DNA of 64,000 nt from Osmia lignaria lignaria (taxonomy: Eukaryota > Arthropoda > Insecta > Hymenoptera > Megachilidae): positions 1 through 64,000 of the forward strand of contig NW_027478168.1 of NCBI RefSeq assembly GCF_051020975.1, read 5' to 3'. Made by a program: the position numbers and the translations under genes. The notes below the pieces were generated by a model. It made no database searches. It saw nothing but the letters and a program-made list of their open reading frames with translations, and had not been told where the DNA came from. Shown piece by piece: positions 1-13,725 of the stretch. Within the stretch, counting starts at the first letter, position 1, and each line of letters starts with the position of its first letter.

Positions 1-3000
1 TATCGTCAAACTCTCGCCGGAAATGTGCTATTTGGGTACGATATAGTGCAAAACGACACAAACCGGACCAAAATCGTGCAAGGTAGTGTGTTTACAGCGA
101 GAAATGGGTCAAATCGGGCTGTAATTGTTTAACCGTCACTGATATCGTCAAACTCTCGACGGAAATGTGCTATTTGGGTCCGAAATAGTGCAAAACGACA
201 CAAACCGGACCAAAATCGTACAAGGGAGTGCGTTTTCGGCGAGAAATGGTCAAATCGTGATATCGTCAGACTCTCGACGGAAATGTGCTATTTGCGTACG
301 ATATAGTGCAAAACGACACAAACCGGACCAAAATCGTGCAAGGGAGTGCGTTTTCAGCGAGAAATGTGTCAAATCGGGCTGTAATTGTTTAATCGTCACT
401 GATATCGAAAACTCTCAACGGAAATGTGCTATATGGGCCCGATATAATGCAGAACGACACAAACCGGAGCAAAATCGTGCAAGGGAGTGCGTTTTCAGCG
501 AGAAATTGGTCAAATCGTGATATCGTCAAACTCTCGCCGGAAATGTGCTATTTGGGTACGATACAGTGCAGAACGACACAAACCGGTGCAGAATCGTGCA
601 AGCGAGTGCGTTTTCAGCGAGAAATGGGTCAGATCGGGCTGTAATTGTTGACCCGTCGCTGAGATCGTCAAACCCTCGACGGAAATGTGCTATATGGTTC
701 CGATATAGTGCACGACGACCCAAACCGGAGCAAAATCGTGCAAGGGGGCGCGTTTTCAGCGAGAAATGGGTCAAATCGTGATATCGTCAAACTCTCGACG
801 GAAATGTGCTATTTGGTACGATATAGTGCAAAACGACATAAACCGGACCAAAATCGTACAAGGGAGTGCGTTTTCAGCAGGAAATGGGTCAAATCGGGCT
901 GTAATTGTTAAACCGTCACTGATATCGTCAAACTCGAGACGGAAATGTGCTATTTGGGTCCGATATAGTGCTGAACAACACAAACCGAAGCAAAATCGTG
1001 CAAGGGAGTGCGTTTCAGCGAGAAATGGGTCAAATCGTGATATCGTCAAACTCTCGCCGGAAATATGCTATTTGGGTACGATGTAGTGCAGAACAACACA
1101 AACCGAAGCAATATCGTGCAAGCGAGTACGTTTTCAGCGAGAAATGGGTCAAATCGGGCTGTAATTGCTTAATCGTCACTGATATCGAAAACTCTCAACG
1201 GAAATGTGCTATATGGGTCCGATATAGTGCAGAACGACACAAACCGGAGCAAAATCGTGCAAGGGAGTGCATTTTCAGCGAGAAATGCGTCAAATCGTGA
1301 TATCGTCAAACTCTCGACGGAAATGTGCTACTTGGGTACGATCTAGTGCAAAACGACACAAACCGGACCAAAATCGTACAAGGGAGTGCGTTTTCAGCGA
1401 GAAATGGGTCAAATCGGGCTGTAATTGTTAAACCGTCACTGATATCGTCAAACTCGAGACGGAAATGTGCTATTTGGGTCCGATATAGTGCTGAACAACA
1501 CAAACCGAAGCAAAATCGTGCAAGGGACTGCGTTTTCTGCGAGAAATGGGTCAAATCGTGATATCGTCAAACTCTCGCCGGAAATGTGCTATTTGGGTAC
1601 GATATAGTGCAAAACGACACAAACCGGACCAAAATCGTGCAAGGTAGTGTGTTTACAGCGAGAAATGGGACAAATCGGGCTGTAATTGTTGAACCGTCGC
1701 TGAGATCGTCGAACCCTCGACGGAAATGTGCTATTTGGGTCCGAAATAGTGCAAAACGACACAAACCGGACCAAAATCGTACAAGGGGGTGCGTTTCAGC
1801 GAGAAATGGGTCAAATCGGGCTGTAATTGTCAAACCGTCACTGATATCGTCAAACTCGAGACGGAAATGTGCTATTTGGGTCCGATATAGTGCAGAACAA
1901 CACAAACCGAAGCAATATCGTGCAAGCGTGTACGTTTTCAGCGATAAATGGGTCAAATCGGGCTGTAATTGTTAAACCGTCGCTGATATCGTCAAACTCT
2001 CGACGGAAATGTGCTATTTGGGTACGATATAATGCACAACGATCCACACCGGAGCAAAATCGTGCAAGGGAGTGAGTTTTCAGCGAGGAATGGGTCAAAT
2101 CGGGCTGTAATTGTTGAACCGTCGCTGATATCGTCAAACTCTCGCCGGAAATGTGCTATTTGGGTACGATATAGTGCAAAACGACACAAACCGGACCAAA
2201 CTCGTGCAAGGGAGTGCGTTTTCAGCGAGAAATGGGTCAAATCGGGCTGTAATTGTTAACCGACACTGATATCGTCAAACCCTCGACGGAAATGTGCTAT
2301 ATGGGTCCGATATAGTGCACGACGACCCAAACCGGAGCAAAATCGTGCAAGGGGGTGCGTTTTCAGCGAGAAATGGGTCAAATCGTGATATCGTCAAACT
2401 CTCGACGGAAATGTGCTATTTGGGTACGATATAGTGCAAAACGACACAAACCGGACCAAAATCGTACAAGGGAGTGCGTTTTCAGCGAGAAATGGGTCAA
2501 ATCGGGATGTATTGTTAAACCGTCACTGATATCGTCAAACTCGAGACGGAAATGTGCTATTTGGGTCCGATATAGTGCTGAACAACACAAACCGAAGCAA
2601 AATCGTGCAAGGGAGTGCATTTTCAGCGAGAAATGGGTCAAATCGTGATATCGTCAAACTCTCGACGGAAATGTGCTACTTGGGTACGATCTAGTGCAAA
2701 ACGACACAAACCGGACCAAAATCGTACAAGGGAGTGCGTTTTCAGCGAGAAATGGGTCAAATCGGGCTGTAATTGTTAAACCGTCACTGATATCGTCAAA
2801 CTCGAGACGGAAATGTGCTATTTGGGTCCGATATAGTGCTGAACAACACAAACCGAAGCAAAATCGTGCAAGGGAGTGCGTTTTCTGCGAGAAATGGGTC
2901 AAATCGTGATATCGTCAAACTCTCGCCGGAAATGTGCTATTTGGGTACGATATAGTGCAAAACGACACAAACCGGACCAAAATCGTGCAAGGTAGTGTGT

Positions 3001-5500
3001 TTACAGCGAGAAATGGGTCAAATCGGGCTGTAATTGTTTAACCGTCACTGATATCGTCAAACTCTCGACGGAAATGTGCTATTTGGGTCCGAAATAGTGC
3101 AAAACGACACAAACCGGACCAAAATCGTACAAGGGAGTGCGTTTTCGGCGAGAAATGGGTCAAATCGTGATATCGTCAGACTCTCGACGGAAATGTGCTA
3201 TTTGCGTACGATATAGTGCAAAACGACACAAACCGGACCAAAATCGTGCAAGGGAGTGCGTTTTCAGCGAGAAATGTGTCAAATCGGGCTGTAATTGTTT
3301 AATCGTCACTGATATCGAAAACTCTCAACGGAAATGTGCTATATGGGCCCGATATAATGCAGAACGACACAAACCGGAGCAAAATCGTGCAAGGGAGTGC
3401 GTTTTCAGCGAGAAATTGGTCAAATCGTGATATCGTCAAACTCTCGCCGGAAATGTGCTATTTGGGTACGATACAGTGCAGAACGACACAAACCGGTGCA
3501 GAATCGTGCAAGCGAGTGCGTTTTCAGCGAGAAATGGGTCAGATCGGGCTGTAATTGTTGACCCGTCGCTGAGATCGTCAAACCCTCGACGGAAATGTGC
3601 TATATGGTTCCGATATAGTGCACGACGACCCAAACCGGAGCAAAATCGTGCAAGGGGGCGCGTTTTCAGCGAGAAATGGGTCAAATCGTGATATCGTCAA
3701 ACTCTCGACGGAAATGTGCTATTTGGGTACGATATAGTGCAAAACGACATAAACCGGACCAAAATCGTACAAGGGAGTGCGTTTTCAGCAGGAAATGGGT
3801 CAAATCGGGCTGTAATTGTTAAACCGTCACTGATATCGTCAAACTCGAGACGGAAATGTGCTATTTGGGTCCGATATAGTGCTGAACAACACAAACCGAA
3901 GCAAAATCGTGCAAGGGAGTGCGTTTTCAGCGAGAAATGGGTCAAATCGTGATATCGTCAAACTCTCGCCGGAAATATGCTATTTGGGTACGATGTAGTG
4001 CAGAACAACACAAACCGAAGCAATATCGTGCAAGCGAGTACGTTTTCAGCGAGAAATGGGTCAAATCGGGCTGTAATTGCTTAATCGTCACTGATATCGA
4101 AAACTCTCAACGGAAATGTGCTATATGGGTCCGATATAGTGCAGAACGACACAAACCGGAGCAAAATCGTGCAAGGGAGTGCATTTTCAGCGAGAAATGC
4201 GTCAAATCGTGATATCGTCAAACTCTCGACGGAAATGTGCTACTTGGGTACGATCTAGTGCAAAACGACACAAACCGGACCAAAATCGTACAAGGGAGTG
4301 CGTTTTCAGCGAGAAATGGGTCAAATCGGGCTGTAATTGTTAAACCGTCACTGATATCGTCAAACTCGAGACGGAAATGTGCTATTTGGGTCCGATATAG
4401 TGCTGAACAACACAAACCGAAGCAAAATCGTGCAAGGGACTGCGTTTTCTGCGAGAAATGGGTCAAATCGTGATATCGTCAAACTCTCGCCGGAAATGTG
4501 CTATTTGGGTACGATATAGTGCAAAACGACACAAACCGGACCAAAATCGTGCAAGGTAGTGTGTTTACAGCGAGAAATGGGACAAATCGGGCTGTAATTG
4601 TTGAACCGTCGCTGAGATCGTCGAACCCTCGACGGAAATGTGCTATTTGGGTCCGAAATAGTGCAAAACGACACAAACCGGACCAAAATCGTACAAGGGG
4701 GTGCGTTTTCAGCGAGAAATGGGTCAAATCGGGCTGTAATTGTCAAACCGTCACTGATATCGTCAAACTCGAGACGGAAATGTGCTATTTGGGTCCGATA
4801 TAGTGCAGAACAACACAAACCGAAGCAATATCGTGCAAGCGTGTACGTTTTCAGCGATAAATGGGTCAAATCGGGCTGTAATTGTTAAACCGTCGCTGAT
4901 ATCGTCAAACTCTCGACGGAAATGTGCTATTTGGGTACGATATAATGCACAACGATCCACACCGGAGCAAAATCGTGCAAGGGAGTGAGTTTTCAGCGAG
5001 AAATGGGTCAAATCGGGCTGTAATTGTTGAACCGTCGCTGATATCGTCAAACTCTCGCCGGAAATGTGCTATTTGGGTACGATATAGTGCAAAACGACAC
5101 AAACCGGACCAAACTCGTGCAAGGGAGTGCGTTTTCAGCGAGAAATGGGTCAAATCGGGCTGTAATTGTTAAACCGACACTGATATCGTCAAACCCTCGA
5201 CGGAAATGTGCTATATGGGTCCGATATAGTGCACGACGACCCAAACCGGAGCAAAATCGTGCAAGGGGGTGCGTTTTCAGCGAGAAATGGGTCAAATCGT
5301 GATGTCGTCAAACTCTCGACGGAAATGTGCTATTTGGGTACGATATAGTGCAAAACGACACAAACCGGACCAAAATCGTACAAGGGAGTGCGTTTTCAGC
5401 GAGAAATGGGTCAAATCGGGCTGTAATTGTTAAACCGTCACTGATATCGTCAAACTCGAGACGGAAATGTGCTATTTGGGTCCGATATAGTGCTGAACAA
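1..5500 (+). repeat. 2.91-kb tandem duplication within SatA
   Basis: Positions 1 to about 2590 match about 2911 to 5500 with an offset that drifts only from 2910 to 2913 bp. Diagnostic variants recur in the same order, for example the AATGTGTCAAATCGG monomer near 364 and 3274, the odd GATACAGTGCAG monomer near 561 and 3471, and the GTGTGTTTACAGCG monomer near 86, 1648, 2996 and 4560. Small indels, such as loss of one G near 813, separate the copies. The match fades past about 2590/5500. Confidence 0.85.
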
Positions 5501-6416
5501 CACAAACCGAAGCAAAATCGTGCAAGGGACTGCGTTTTCTGCGAGAAATGGGTCAAATCGTGATATCGTCAAACTCTCGCCGGAAATGTGCTATTTGGGT
5601 ACGATATAGTGCAAAACGACACAAACCGGACCAAAATCGTGCAAGGTAGTGTGTTTACAGCGAGAAATGGGACAAATCGGGCTGTAATTGTTGAACCGTC
5701 GCTGAGATCGTCGAACCCTCGACGGAAATGTGCTATTTGGGTCCGAAATAGTGCAAAACGACACAAACCGGACCAAAATCGTACAAGGGGGTGCGTTTTC
5801 AGCGAGAAATGGGTCAAATCGGGCTGTAATTGTCAAACCGTCACTGATATCGTCACACTCGAGACGGAAATGTGCTATTTGGGTCCGATATAGTGCAGAA
5901 CAACACAAACCGAAGCAATATCGTGCAAGCGTGTACGTTTTCAGCGATAAATGGGTCAAATCGGGCTGTAATTGTTAAACCGTCGCTGATATCGTCAAAC
6001 TCTCGACGGAAATGTGCTATTTGGGTACGATATAATGCACAACGATCCACACCGGAGCAAAATCGTGCAAGGGAGTGAGTTTTCAGCGAGAAATGGGTCA
6101 AATCGGGCTGTAATTGTTGAACCGTCGCTGATATCGTCAAACTCTCGCCGGAAATGTGCTATTTGGGTACGATATAGTGCAAAACGACACAAACCGGACC
6201 AAACTCGTGCAAGGGAGTGCGTTTTCAGCGAGAAATGGGTCAAATCGGGCTGTAATTGTTAAACCGACACTGATATCGTCAAACACTCGACGGAAATGTG
6301 CTATATGGGTCCGATATAGTGCACGACGACCCAAACCGGAGCAAAATCGTGCAAGGGGGTGCGTTTTCAGCGAGAAATGGGTCAAATCGTGATATCGTCA
6401 AACTCTCGACGGAAAT
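4237..6416 (+). repeat. SatA 1090-bp higher-order repeat, two tandem copies
   Basis: Equivalent monomer positions at 4237, 4498, 4640, 4782, 4924, 5066 and 5327 are spaced 261, 142, 142, 142, 142 and 261 bp, a total of 1090 bp (six long plus two short monomers). The same series then repeats from 5327 to 6416. The two copies differ at only a few bases, for example CGTCAAACTC near 4763 against CGTCACACTC near 5853, and CAAACCCTCG near 5190 against CAAACACTCG near 6280. Confidence 0.88.
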
Positions 6417-9400
6417 GTGCTATTTGGGTCCGATATAGTGCTGAACAACACAAACCGAAGCAAAATCGTGCAAGGGAGTGCATTTTCAGCGAGAAATGGG
6501 TCAAATCGTGATATCGTCAAACTCTCGACGGAAATGTGCTACTTGGGTACGATCTAGTGCAAAACGACACAAACCGGACCAAAATCGTACAAGGGAGTGC
6601 GTTTCAGCGAGAAATGGGTCAAATCGGGCTGTAATTGTTAAACCGTCACTGATATCGTCAAACTCTCGACGGAAATGTGCTATATGGGTCCGATATAGTG
6701 CACAAGGACCCAAACCGAAGCAAAATCGTGCAAGGGAGTGGGTTTTCAGCGAAAAATGGGTCAAATCGTGATATCGTCAGACTCTCGACGGAAATGTGCT
6801 GTTTGGGTACGATATAGTGCAAAACGACACAAACCGGACCAAATCGTATAAGGAAGTGCGTTTTCAGCGAGAAATAGGTCAAATCGGGCTGTAATTGTTA
6901 AACCGTCGCTGATATCGTCAAACTCTCGACGGAAATGTGCTACATGGGTCCGATATAGTGCACAACGATCCAAACCGTTGCAAAATCGTGCAAGGGAGTG
7001 CGTTTTCAGCGAGAAATGGGTCAAATCGTGATATCGTCAAACTCTCGACGGAAATGTGCTCTTTGGGTACGATATAGTGCACAAGGACCCAAACCGGAGC
7101 AAAATCGTGCAAGGGAGTGCGTTTTCAGCGAGAAATGGGTCAAATCGTGATATCGTCAAACTCTCGACGGAAATGTGCTGTTTGGGTACGATATAGTGCA
7201 AAACGACACAAACCGGAGCAGAATCGTGCAAGGGAGTGCGTTTTCAGCGAGAAATGGGTCAAATCGTGATATCGTCAAACTCTCGACGGAAATGTGCTAT
7301 TTGGGTACGATATAATGCAGAACGATCCACACGGAGCAAATCGTGCGAGGGAGTGAGTTTTCAGCGAGAAATGGGTCAGGTCGGGCTGTAATTGTTGAAC
7401 CGTCGCTGATATCGTCAAACTCTCGCCGGAAATGTGCTATTTGGGTACGATATAGTGTAAAACGACACCAAACCGGACCAAACTCGTGCAAGGGAGTGCG
7501 GTTTCAGCGAAAATGGGTCAAATCGTGATATCGTCAAACTGTCGACGGAAATGTGCTATTGGATACGATATAGTGCAAAACGACACAACCGGACCAAAAT
7601 CGTACAAGGGAGTGCGTTTTCAGCGAGAAATGGGTCAAATCGGACTGTAATTGTTAAACCGTCGCTGATATCGTCAAACTCTCGACGGAAATGTGCTATA
7701 TGGGTCCGATACAGTGCACAACGACCCAAACCGGAGCAAAATCGTGCAAGGGAGTGCGTTTTCAGCGAGAAATGGGTCAAATCGGGCTGTAATTGTTAAA
7801 CCGTCACTGATATCGTCAAACTCGAGACGGAAATGTGCTATTTGGGTCCGATATAGTGCAGAACAACACAAACCGAAGCAACATCGTGCAAGCGAGTACG
7901 TTTTCAGCGAGAAATGGGTCATATCGGGCTGTAATTGTTAAACCGTCGCTGATATCGCCAAACCATCGACGGAAATGTGCTGTTTGGGTACGATATAGTG
8001 CAAAACGACACAAACCGGAGCAGAATCGTGCAAGGGAGTGCGTTTTCAGCGAGAAATGGGTCAAATCGTGATATCGTCAAACTCTCGACGGAAATGTGCT
8101 ATTTGGGTACGATATAATGCAGAACGATCCACACGGAGCAAAATCGTGCGAGGGAGTGAGTTTTCAGCGAGAAATGGGTCAGGTCGGGCTGTAATTGTTG
8201 AACCGTCGCTGATATCGTCAAACTCTCACCGGAAATGTGCTATTTGGGTACGATATAGTGTAAAACGACACAAACCGGACCAAACTCGTGCAAGGGAGTG
8301 CGTTTTCAGCGAAAAATGGGTCAAATCGTGATATCGTCAAACTGTCGACGGAAATGTGCTATTTGGATACGATATAGTGCAAAACGACACAAACCGGACC
8401 AAAATCGTACAAGGGAGTGCGTTTTCAGCGAGAAATGGGTCAAATCGGACTGTAATTGTTAAACCGTCGCTGATATCGTCAAACTCTCGACGGAAATGTG
8501 CTATATGGGTCCGATACAGTGCACAACGACCCAAACCGTAGCAAAATCGTGCAAGAGAGTGCGTTTTCAGCGAGAAATGGGTCGAATCGTGATATCGTCA
8601 AACCCTCGACGGAAATGTGCTGTTTGGGTACGATATAGTGCAAAACGACACAAACCGGACCAAAATCGTGCAAGGTAGTGTGTTTACAGCGAGAAATGGG
8701 ACAAATCGGGCTGTAATTGTTGAAACCGTCGCTGAGATCGTCGAACCCTCGACGGAAATGTGCTATTTGGGTCCGAAATAGTGCAAAACGACACAAACCG
8801 GACCAAAATCGTACAAGGGGGTGCGTTTTCAGCGAGAAATGGGTCAAATCGGGCTGTAATTGTCAAACCGTCACTGATATCGTCAAACTCGAGACGGAAA
8901 TGTGCTATATGGGTCCGATATAGTGCAGAACGAAACAAACCGGAGCAAAATCGTGCAAGGGAGTGCGTTTTCAGCGAGAAATGGTCAAATGGTGATATCG
9001 TCAAACTATCGACGGAAATGTGCTTTTGCGTACGATAATAGTGCAGAACGATCCAAACCGGAGCAAAATCGTGCAAGGGAGTGAGTTTTCAGCGAGAAAT
9101 GGGTCAGATCGGGCTGTAATTGTTGAACGGTCGCTGATATCGTCAAACCCACGCCGGAAATGTGCTATTTGGGTACGATATAGTGCAAGACGACACAAAC
9201 CGGACCAAAATCGTGCAAGGGAGTGCGTTTTCAGCGAGAAATGGGTCAAGTCGTGATATCGTCAAACTCTCGACGGAAATGTGCTATTTAGGTACAATAT
9301 AGTGCAGAACAATCCAAACGGAGCAAAATCGGGCAAGGGAGTGCGTTTTCAGCGAGAAATGGGTCAAATCGTGATATCGTCAAACTCTCGACGGAAATGT

Positions 9401-9769
9401 GCTATTTGGGTACGATATAGTGCAAAACGACACAAACCGGACCAAATTCGTTCAAGGGAGTGCGTTTTCAGCGAGAAATGGGTCAAATCGGACTGTAATT
9501 GCTAAACCGTCACTGATATCGTCAAACTCTCGACGGCATGTGCTATATGGGTCCGATATCGTGCAGAACGACACAAAGCGGAGCAAAATCCTGCAAGGGA
9601 GTGCGTTTTCAGCGAGAAATGTGTCAAATCGTGATATCGTCAAACTCACGACGGAAATATGCTATTTGGGTACGATATAATGCACAACGACACAAACCGG
9701 ACCAAAATCGTACAAGGGAGTGCATTTTCAGCGAGAAATGCGTCAAATCGGGCTGTAATTGTTAAACCG

Positions 9770-10870
9770 TCGCTGATATCGTCAAACTCTCGACGGAAAT
9801 GTGCTATTTGGGTACGATATAATGCACAACGATCCACACCGGAGCAAAATCGTGCAAGGAGTGAGTTTTCAGCGAGAAATGGGTCAAATCGGGCTGTAAT
9901 TGTTGAACCGTCGCTGATATCGTCAAACTCTCGCCGGAAATGTGCTATTTGGGTACGATATAGTGCAAAACGACACAAACCGGACCAAACTCGTGCAAGG
10001 GAGTGCGTTTTCAGCGAGAAATGGGTCAAATCGGGCTGTAATTGTTAAACCGACACTGATATCGTCAAACCCTCGACGGAAATGTGCTATATGGGTCCGA
10101 TATAGTGCACGACGACCCAAACCGGAGCAAAATCGTGCAAGGGGGTGCGTTTTCAGCGAGAAATGGGTCAAATCGTGATATCGTCAAACTCTCGACGGAA
10201 ATGTGCTATTTGGGTACGATATAGTGCAAAACGACACAAACCGGACCAAAATCGTACAAGGGAGTGCGTTTTCAGCGAGAAATGGGTCAAATCGGGATGT
10301 AATTGTTAAACCGTCACTGATATCGTCAAACTCGAGACGGAAATGTGCTATTTGGGTCCGATATAGTGCTGAACAACACAAACCGAAGCAAAATCGTGCA
10401 AGGGAGTGCATTTTCAGCGAGAAATGGGTCAAATCGTGATATCGTCAAACTCTCGACGGAAATGTGCTACTTGGGTACGATCTAGTGCAAAACGACACAA
10501 ACCGGACCCAAAATCGTACAAGGGAGTGCGTTTTCAGCGAGAAATGGGTCAAATCGGGCTGTAATTGTTAAACCGTCACTGATATCGTCAAACTCGAGAC
10601 GGAAATGTGCTATTTGGGTCCGATATAGTGCTGAAACAACATAAACCGAAGCAAAATCGTGCAAGGGAGTGCGTTTTCTGCGAGAAATGGGTCAAATCGT
10701 GATATCGTCAAACTCTCGCCGGAAATGTGCTATTTGGGTACGATATAGTGCAAAACGACACAAACCGGACCAAAATCGTGCAAGGTAGTGTGTTTACAGC
10801 GAGAAATGGGACAAATCGGGCTGTACTTGTTGAACCGTCGCTGAGATCGTCGAACCCTCGACGGAAATGT
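9770..10870 (+). repeat. SatA segment shared with about 1980-3080
   Basis: About 1.1 kb matches the segment near 1980-3080 at an offset of about 7790 bp. Both contain the GATCCACACCGG monomer, the monomer with CCAAACTCG, the CACGACGACCC monomer, and the distinctive GGGATGT variant of the cassette (2513 and 10304), in the same order. This places a copy of the left-hand block 8 kb away in the same array. Confidence 0.75.
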
Positions 10871-11469
10871 GCTATTTGGGTCCGAAATAGTGCAAAACGA
10901 CACAAACCGGACCAAAATCGTACAAGGGAGTGCGTTTTCGGCGAGAAATGGGTCAAATCGGGCTGTAATTGTTTAACCGTCACTGATATCGTCAAACTCT
11001 CGACGGAAATGTGCTATTTGGGTACGATATAGTGCAGATCGACACAAACCAGAGCAAAATCGTGCAAGGGAGTGCGTTTTCAGCGAGAAATGGGTCAAAT
11101 CGTGATAGCGTCAAACTCTCGACGGAAATGTGCTATTTGCGTACGATATAGTGCAAAACGACACAAACCGGACCAAATCGTGCAAGGGAGTGCGTTTTCA
11201 GCGAGAAATGGGTCAAATCGTGATATCGTCAGACTCTCGACGGAAATGTGCTATCTGGGTACGATATAGTGCAAAACGACACAAACCGGACCAAAATCGT
11301 ACAAGGGAGTGCGTTTTCAGCGAGAAATGGGTCAAATCGTGATATCGTTAGACTCTCGACGGAAATGTGCTATCTGGGTACGATATAGTGCAAAACGACA
11401 CAAACCGGACCAAAATCGTTCAAGGGAGTGGGTTTTCAGCGAAAAATGGGTCAAATCGTGATATCGTCA

Positions 11470-13510
11470 AACTCTCGACGGAAATGTGCTGTTTGGGTAC
11501 GATATAGTGCAAAACGACACAAACCGGAGCAAAATCGTGCAAGGGAGTGCGTTTTCAGCGAGAAATGGGTCAAATCGTGATATCGTCAAACTCTCGACGG
11601 AAATGTGCTGTTTGGGTACGATATAGTGCAAAACGACACAAACCGGACCAAAATCGTACAAGGAAGTGCATTTCAGCGAGAAATGGGTCAAATCGGGCTG
11701 TAATTGTTAAACCGTCGCTGATATCGTCAAACTCTTGACGGAAATGTGCTACATGGGTCCGATATAGTGCACAACGATCCAAACCGTTGCAAAATCGTGC
11801 AAGGGAGTGCGTTTTCAGCGAGAAATGGGTCAAATCGTGATATCGTCAAACTCTCGACGGAAATGTGCTGTTTGGGTACGATATAGTGCACAAGGACCCA
11901 AACCGGAGCAAAATCGCGCAAGGGAGTGCGTTTTCAGCGAGAAATGGGTCAAATCGTGATATCGTCAAACTCTCGACGGAAATGTGCTGTTTGGTACGAT
12001 ATAGTGCAAAACGACACAAACCGGAGCAGAATCGTGCAAGGGAGTGCGTTTTCAGCGAGAAATGGGTCAAATCGTGATAATCGTCAAACTCTCGACGGAA
12101 ATGTGCTATTTGGGTACGATATAATGCAGAACGATCCACACGGAGCAAAATCGTGCGAGGGAGTGAGTTTTGAGCGAGAAATGGGTCAGGTCGGGCTGTA
12201 ATTGTTGAACCGTCGCTGATATCGTCAAACTCTCGCCGGAAATGTGCTATTTGGGTACGATATAGTGTAAAACGACACAAACCGGACCAAACTCGTGCAA
12301 GGGAGTGCGTTTTCAGCGAGAAATGGGTCAAATCGGGCTGTAATTGTTAAACCGTCACTGATATCGTCAAACTCGAGACGGAAATGTGCTATTTGGGTCC
12401 GATATAGTGCAGAACAACACAAACCGAAGCAACATCGTGCAAGCGAGTACGTTTTCAGCGAGAAATGGGTCATATCGGGCTGTAATTGTTAAACCGTCGC
12501 TGATATCGCCAAACCATCGACGGAAATGTGCTGTTTGGGTACGATATAGTGCAAAACGACACAAACCGGAGCAGAATCGTGCAAGGGAGTGCGTTTTCAG
12601 CGAGAAATGGTCAAATCGTGATATCGTCAAACTCTCGACGGAAATGTGCTATTTGGGTACGATATAATGCAGAACGATCCACACGGAGCAAAATCGTGCG
12701 AGGGAGTGAGTTTTCAGCGAGAAATGGGTCAGGTCGGGCTGTAATTGTTGAAACCGTCGCTGATATCGTCAAACTCTCGCCGGAAATGTGCTATTTGGGT
12801 ACGATATAGTGTAAAACGACACAAACCGGACCAAACTCGTGCAAGGGAGTGCGTTTTCAGCGAGAAATGGGTCAAATCGGGCTGTAATTGTTAAACCGTC
12901 ACTGATATCGTCAAACTCGAGACGGAAATGTGCTATTTGGGTCCGATATAGTGCAGAACAACACAAACCGAAGCAACATCGTGCAAGCGAGTACGTTTTC
13001 AGCGAGAAATGGGTCATATCGGGCTGTAATTGTTAAACCGTCGCTGATATCGCCAAACCATCGACGGAAATGTGCTATATGGGTCCGATATAGTGCACAA
13101 GGACCCAAACCGAAGCAAAATCGTGCAAGGGAGTGCGTTTTCAGCGAAAAATGGGTCAAATCGTGATATCGTCAAACTGTCGACGGAAATGTGCTATTTG
13201 GATACGATATAGTGCAAAACGACACAAACCGGACCAAAATCGTACAAGGGAGTGCGTTTTCAGCGAGAAATGGGTCAAATCGGACTGTAATTGTTAAACC
13301 GTCGCTGATATCGTCAAACTCTCGACGGAAATGTGCTATATGGGTCCGATACAGTGCACAACGACCCAAACCGTAGCAAAATCGTGCAAGGGAGTGCGTT
13401 TTCAGCGAGAAATGGGTCGAATCGTGATATCGTCAAACCCTCGACGGAAATGTGCTGTTTGGGTACGATATAGTGCAAAACGACACAAACCGCCGCAAAA
13501 TCGTGCAAGG
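11470..13510 (+). repeat. SatA segment shared with about 6660-8680, with an extra 544-bp internal duplication
   Basis: Monomer order resembles 6660-8680: the CATGGGTCC/CAAACCGTTGC monomer (6940 and 11750), the CACAAGGACCC monomer, the GGTCAGGTCGGG monomer, the CATATCGGGC monomer and the TTTGGATACG monomer. Offsets run from about 4809 to 4835 bp but drop to 4551 part-way, so indels separate the copies. Inside it, 12225-12768 is repeated at 12769-13312 with a period of 544 bp (three long plus one short monomer, less one base). Confidence 0.75.
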
Positions 13511-13725
13511 GAGTGAGTTCTCAGCGAGAAATGCGTCAGATCGGGCTGTAATTGTTGAACCGTAGCTGATATCGTCAAACTCTCGGCGGAAATGTGCTGT
13601 TTGGGTCCGATATAGTGCAGAACGACACAAACCGGAGCAAAATCTTGCAAGGTAGTGCGTTTTCAGCGAGAAATGGGTCAAAGCGGGCTGTAATTGTTCA
13701 ACCGTCACCGATATCGTAAAATTCT

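Larger units (their letters stand above)
1..13725 (+). repeat. SatA satellite array, 142/119-bp monomers
   Basis: Head-to-tail tandem array of roughly one hundred monomers that runs off the left window edge. Each monomer begins near TATCGTCAAACTCTCGACGG, passes GTGCTATTTGGGTACGATAT, and ends near GAGAAATGGGTCAAATCG. There are two length classes. The long form (142 bp) carries a 23-bp cassette beginning GGCTGTAATTGTTAAACC between AAATCG and TGATATCG; the short form (119 bp) lacks it. A long-short pair gives 261 bp, the commonest spacing. Monomers differ by point changes such as CTCTCGACGG, CTCTCGCCGG and CTCGAGACGG, which recur in a patterned way and reveal larger duplications. Short ORFs occur on both strands but end at every second or third monomer and shift frame with monomer length, so I do not call them genes. 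I do not recognise the satellite family. Confidence 0.97.

Noticed and set aside
1..13725. Many 60-130-residue ORFs on both strands of SatA, with peptide families repeating.
   Set aside because: They arise because the 261-bp long-short pair is a multiple of three and the monomer is stop-poor. They end at fixed stops, shift frame whenever two long monomers adjoin, and occur equally on both strands. No start context or domain supports coding.
1..13725. A hammerhead-ribozyme-like string in SatA: CTGAT, then CGTC, loop, GACG, then GAAA.
   Set aside because: The stem and GAAA are suggestive, but the bases after CTGAT are A and T instead of the required G and A, and no partner for the outer helices is found. 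Short monomers also lose the leading C.
1..13725. CRISPR-like regular repeats.
   Set aside because: Monomers are contiguous with no unique spacers; this is a eukaryotic satellite.
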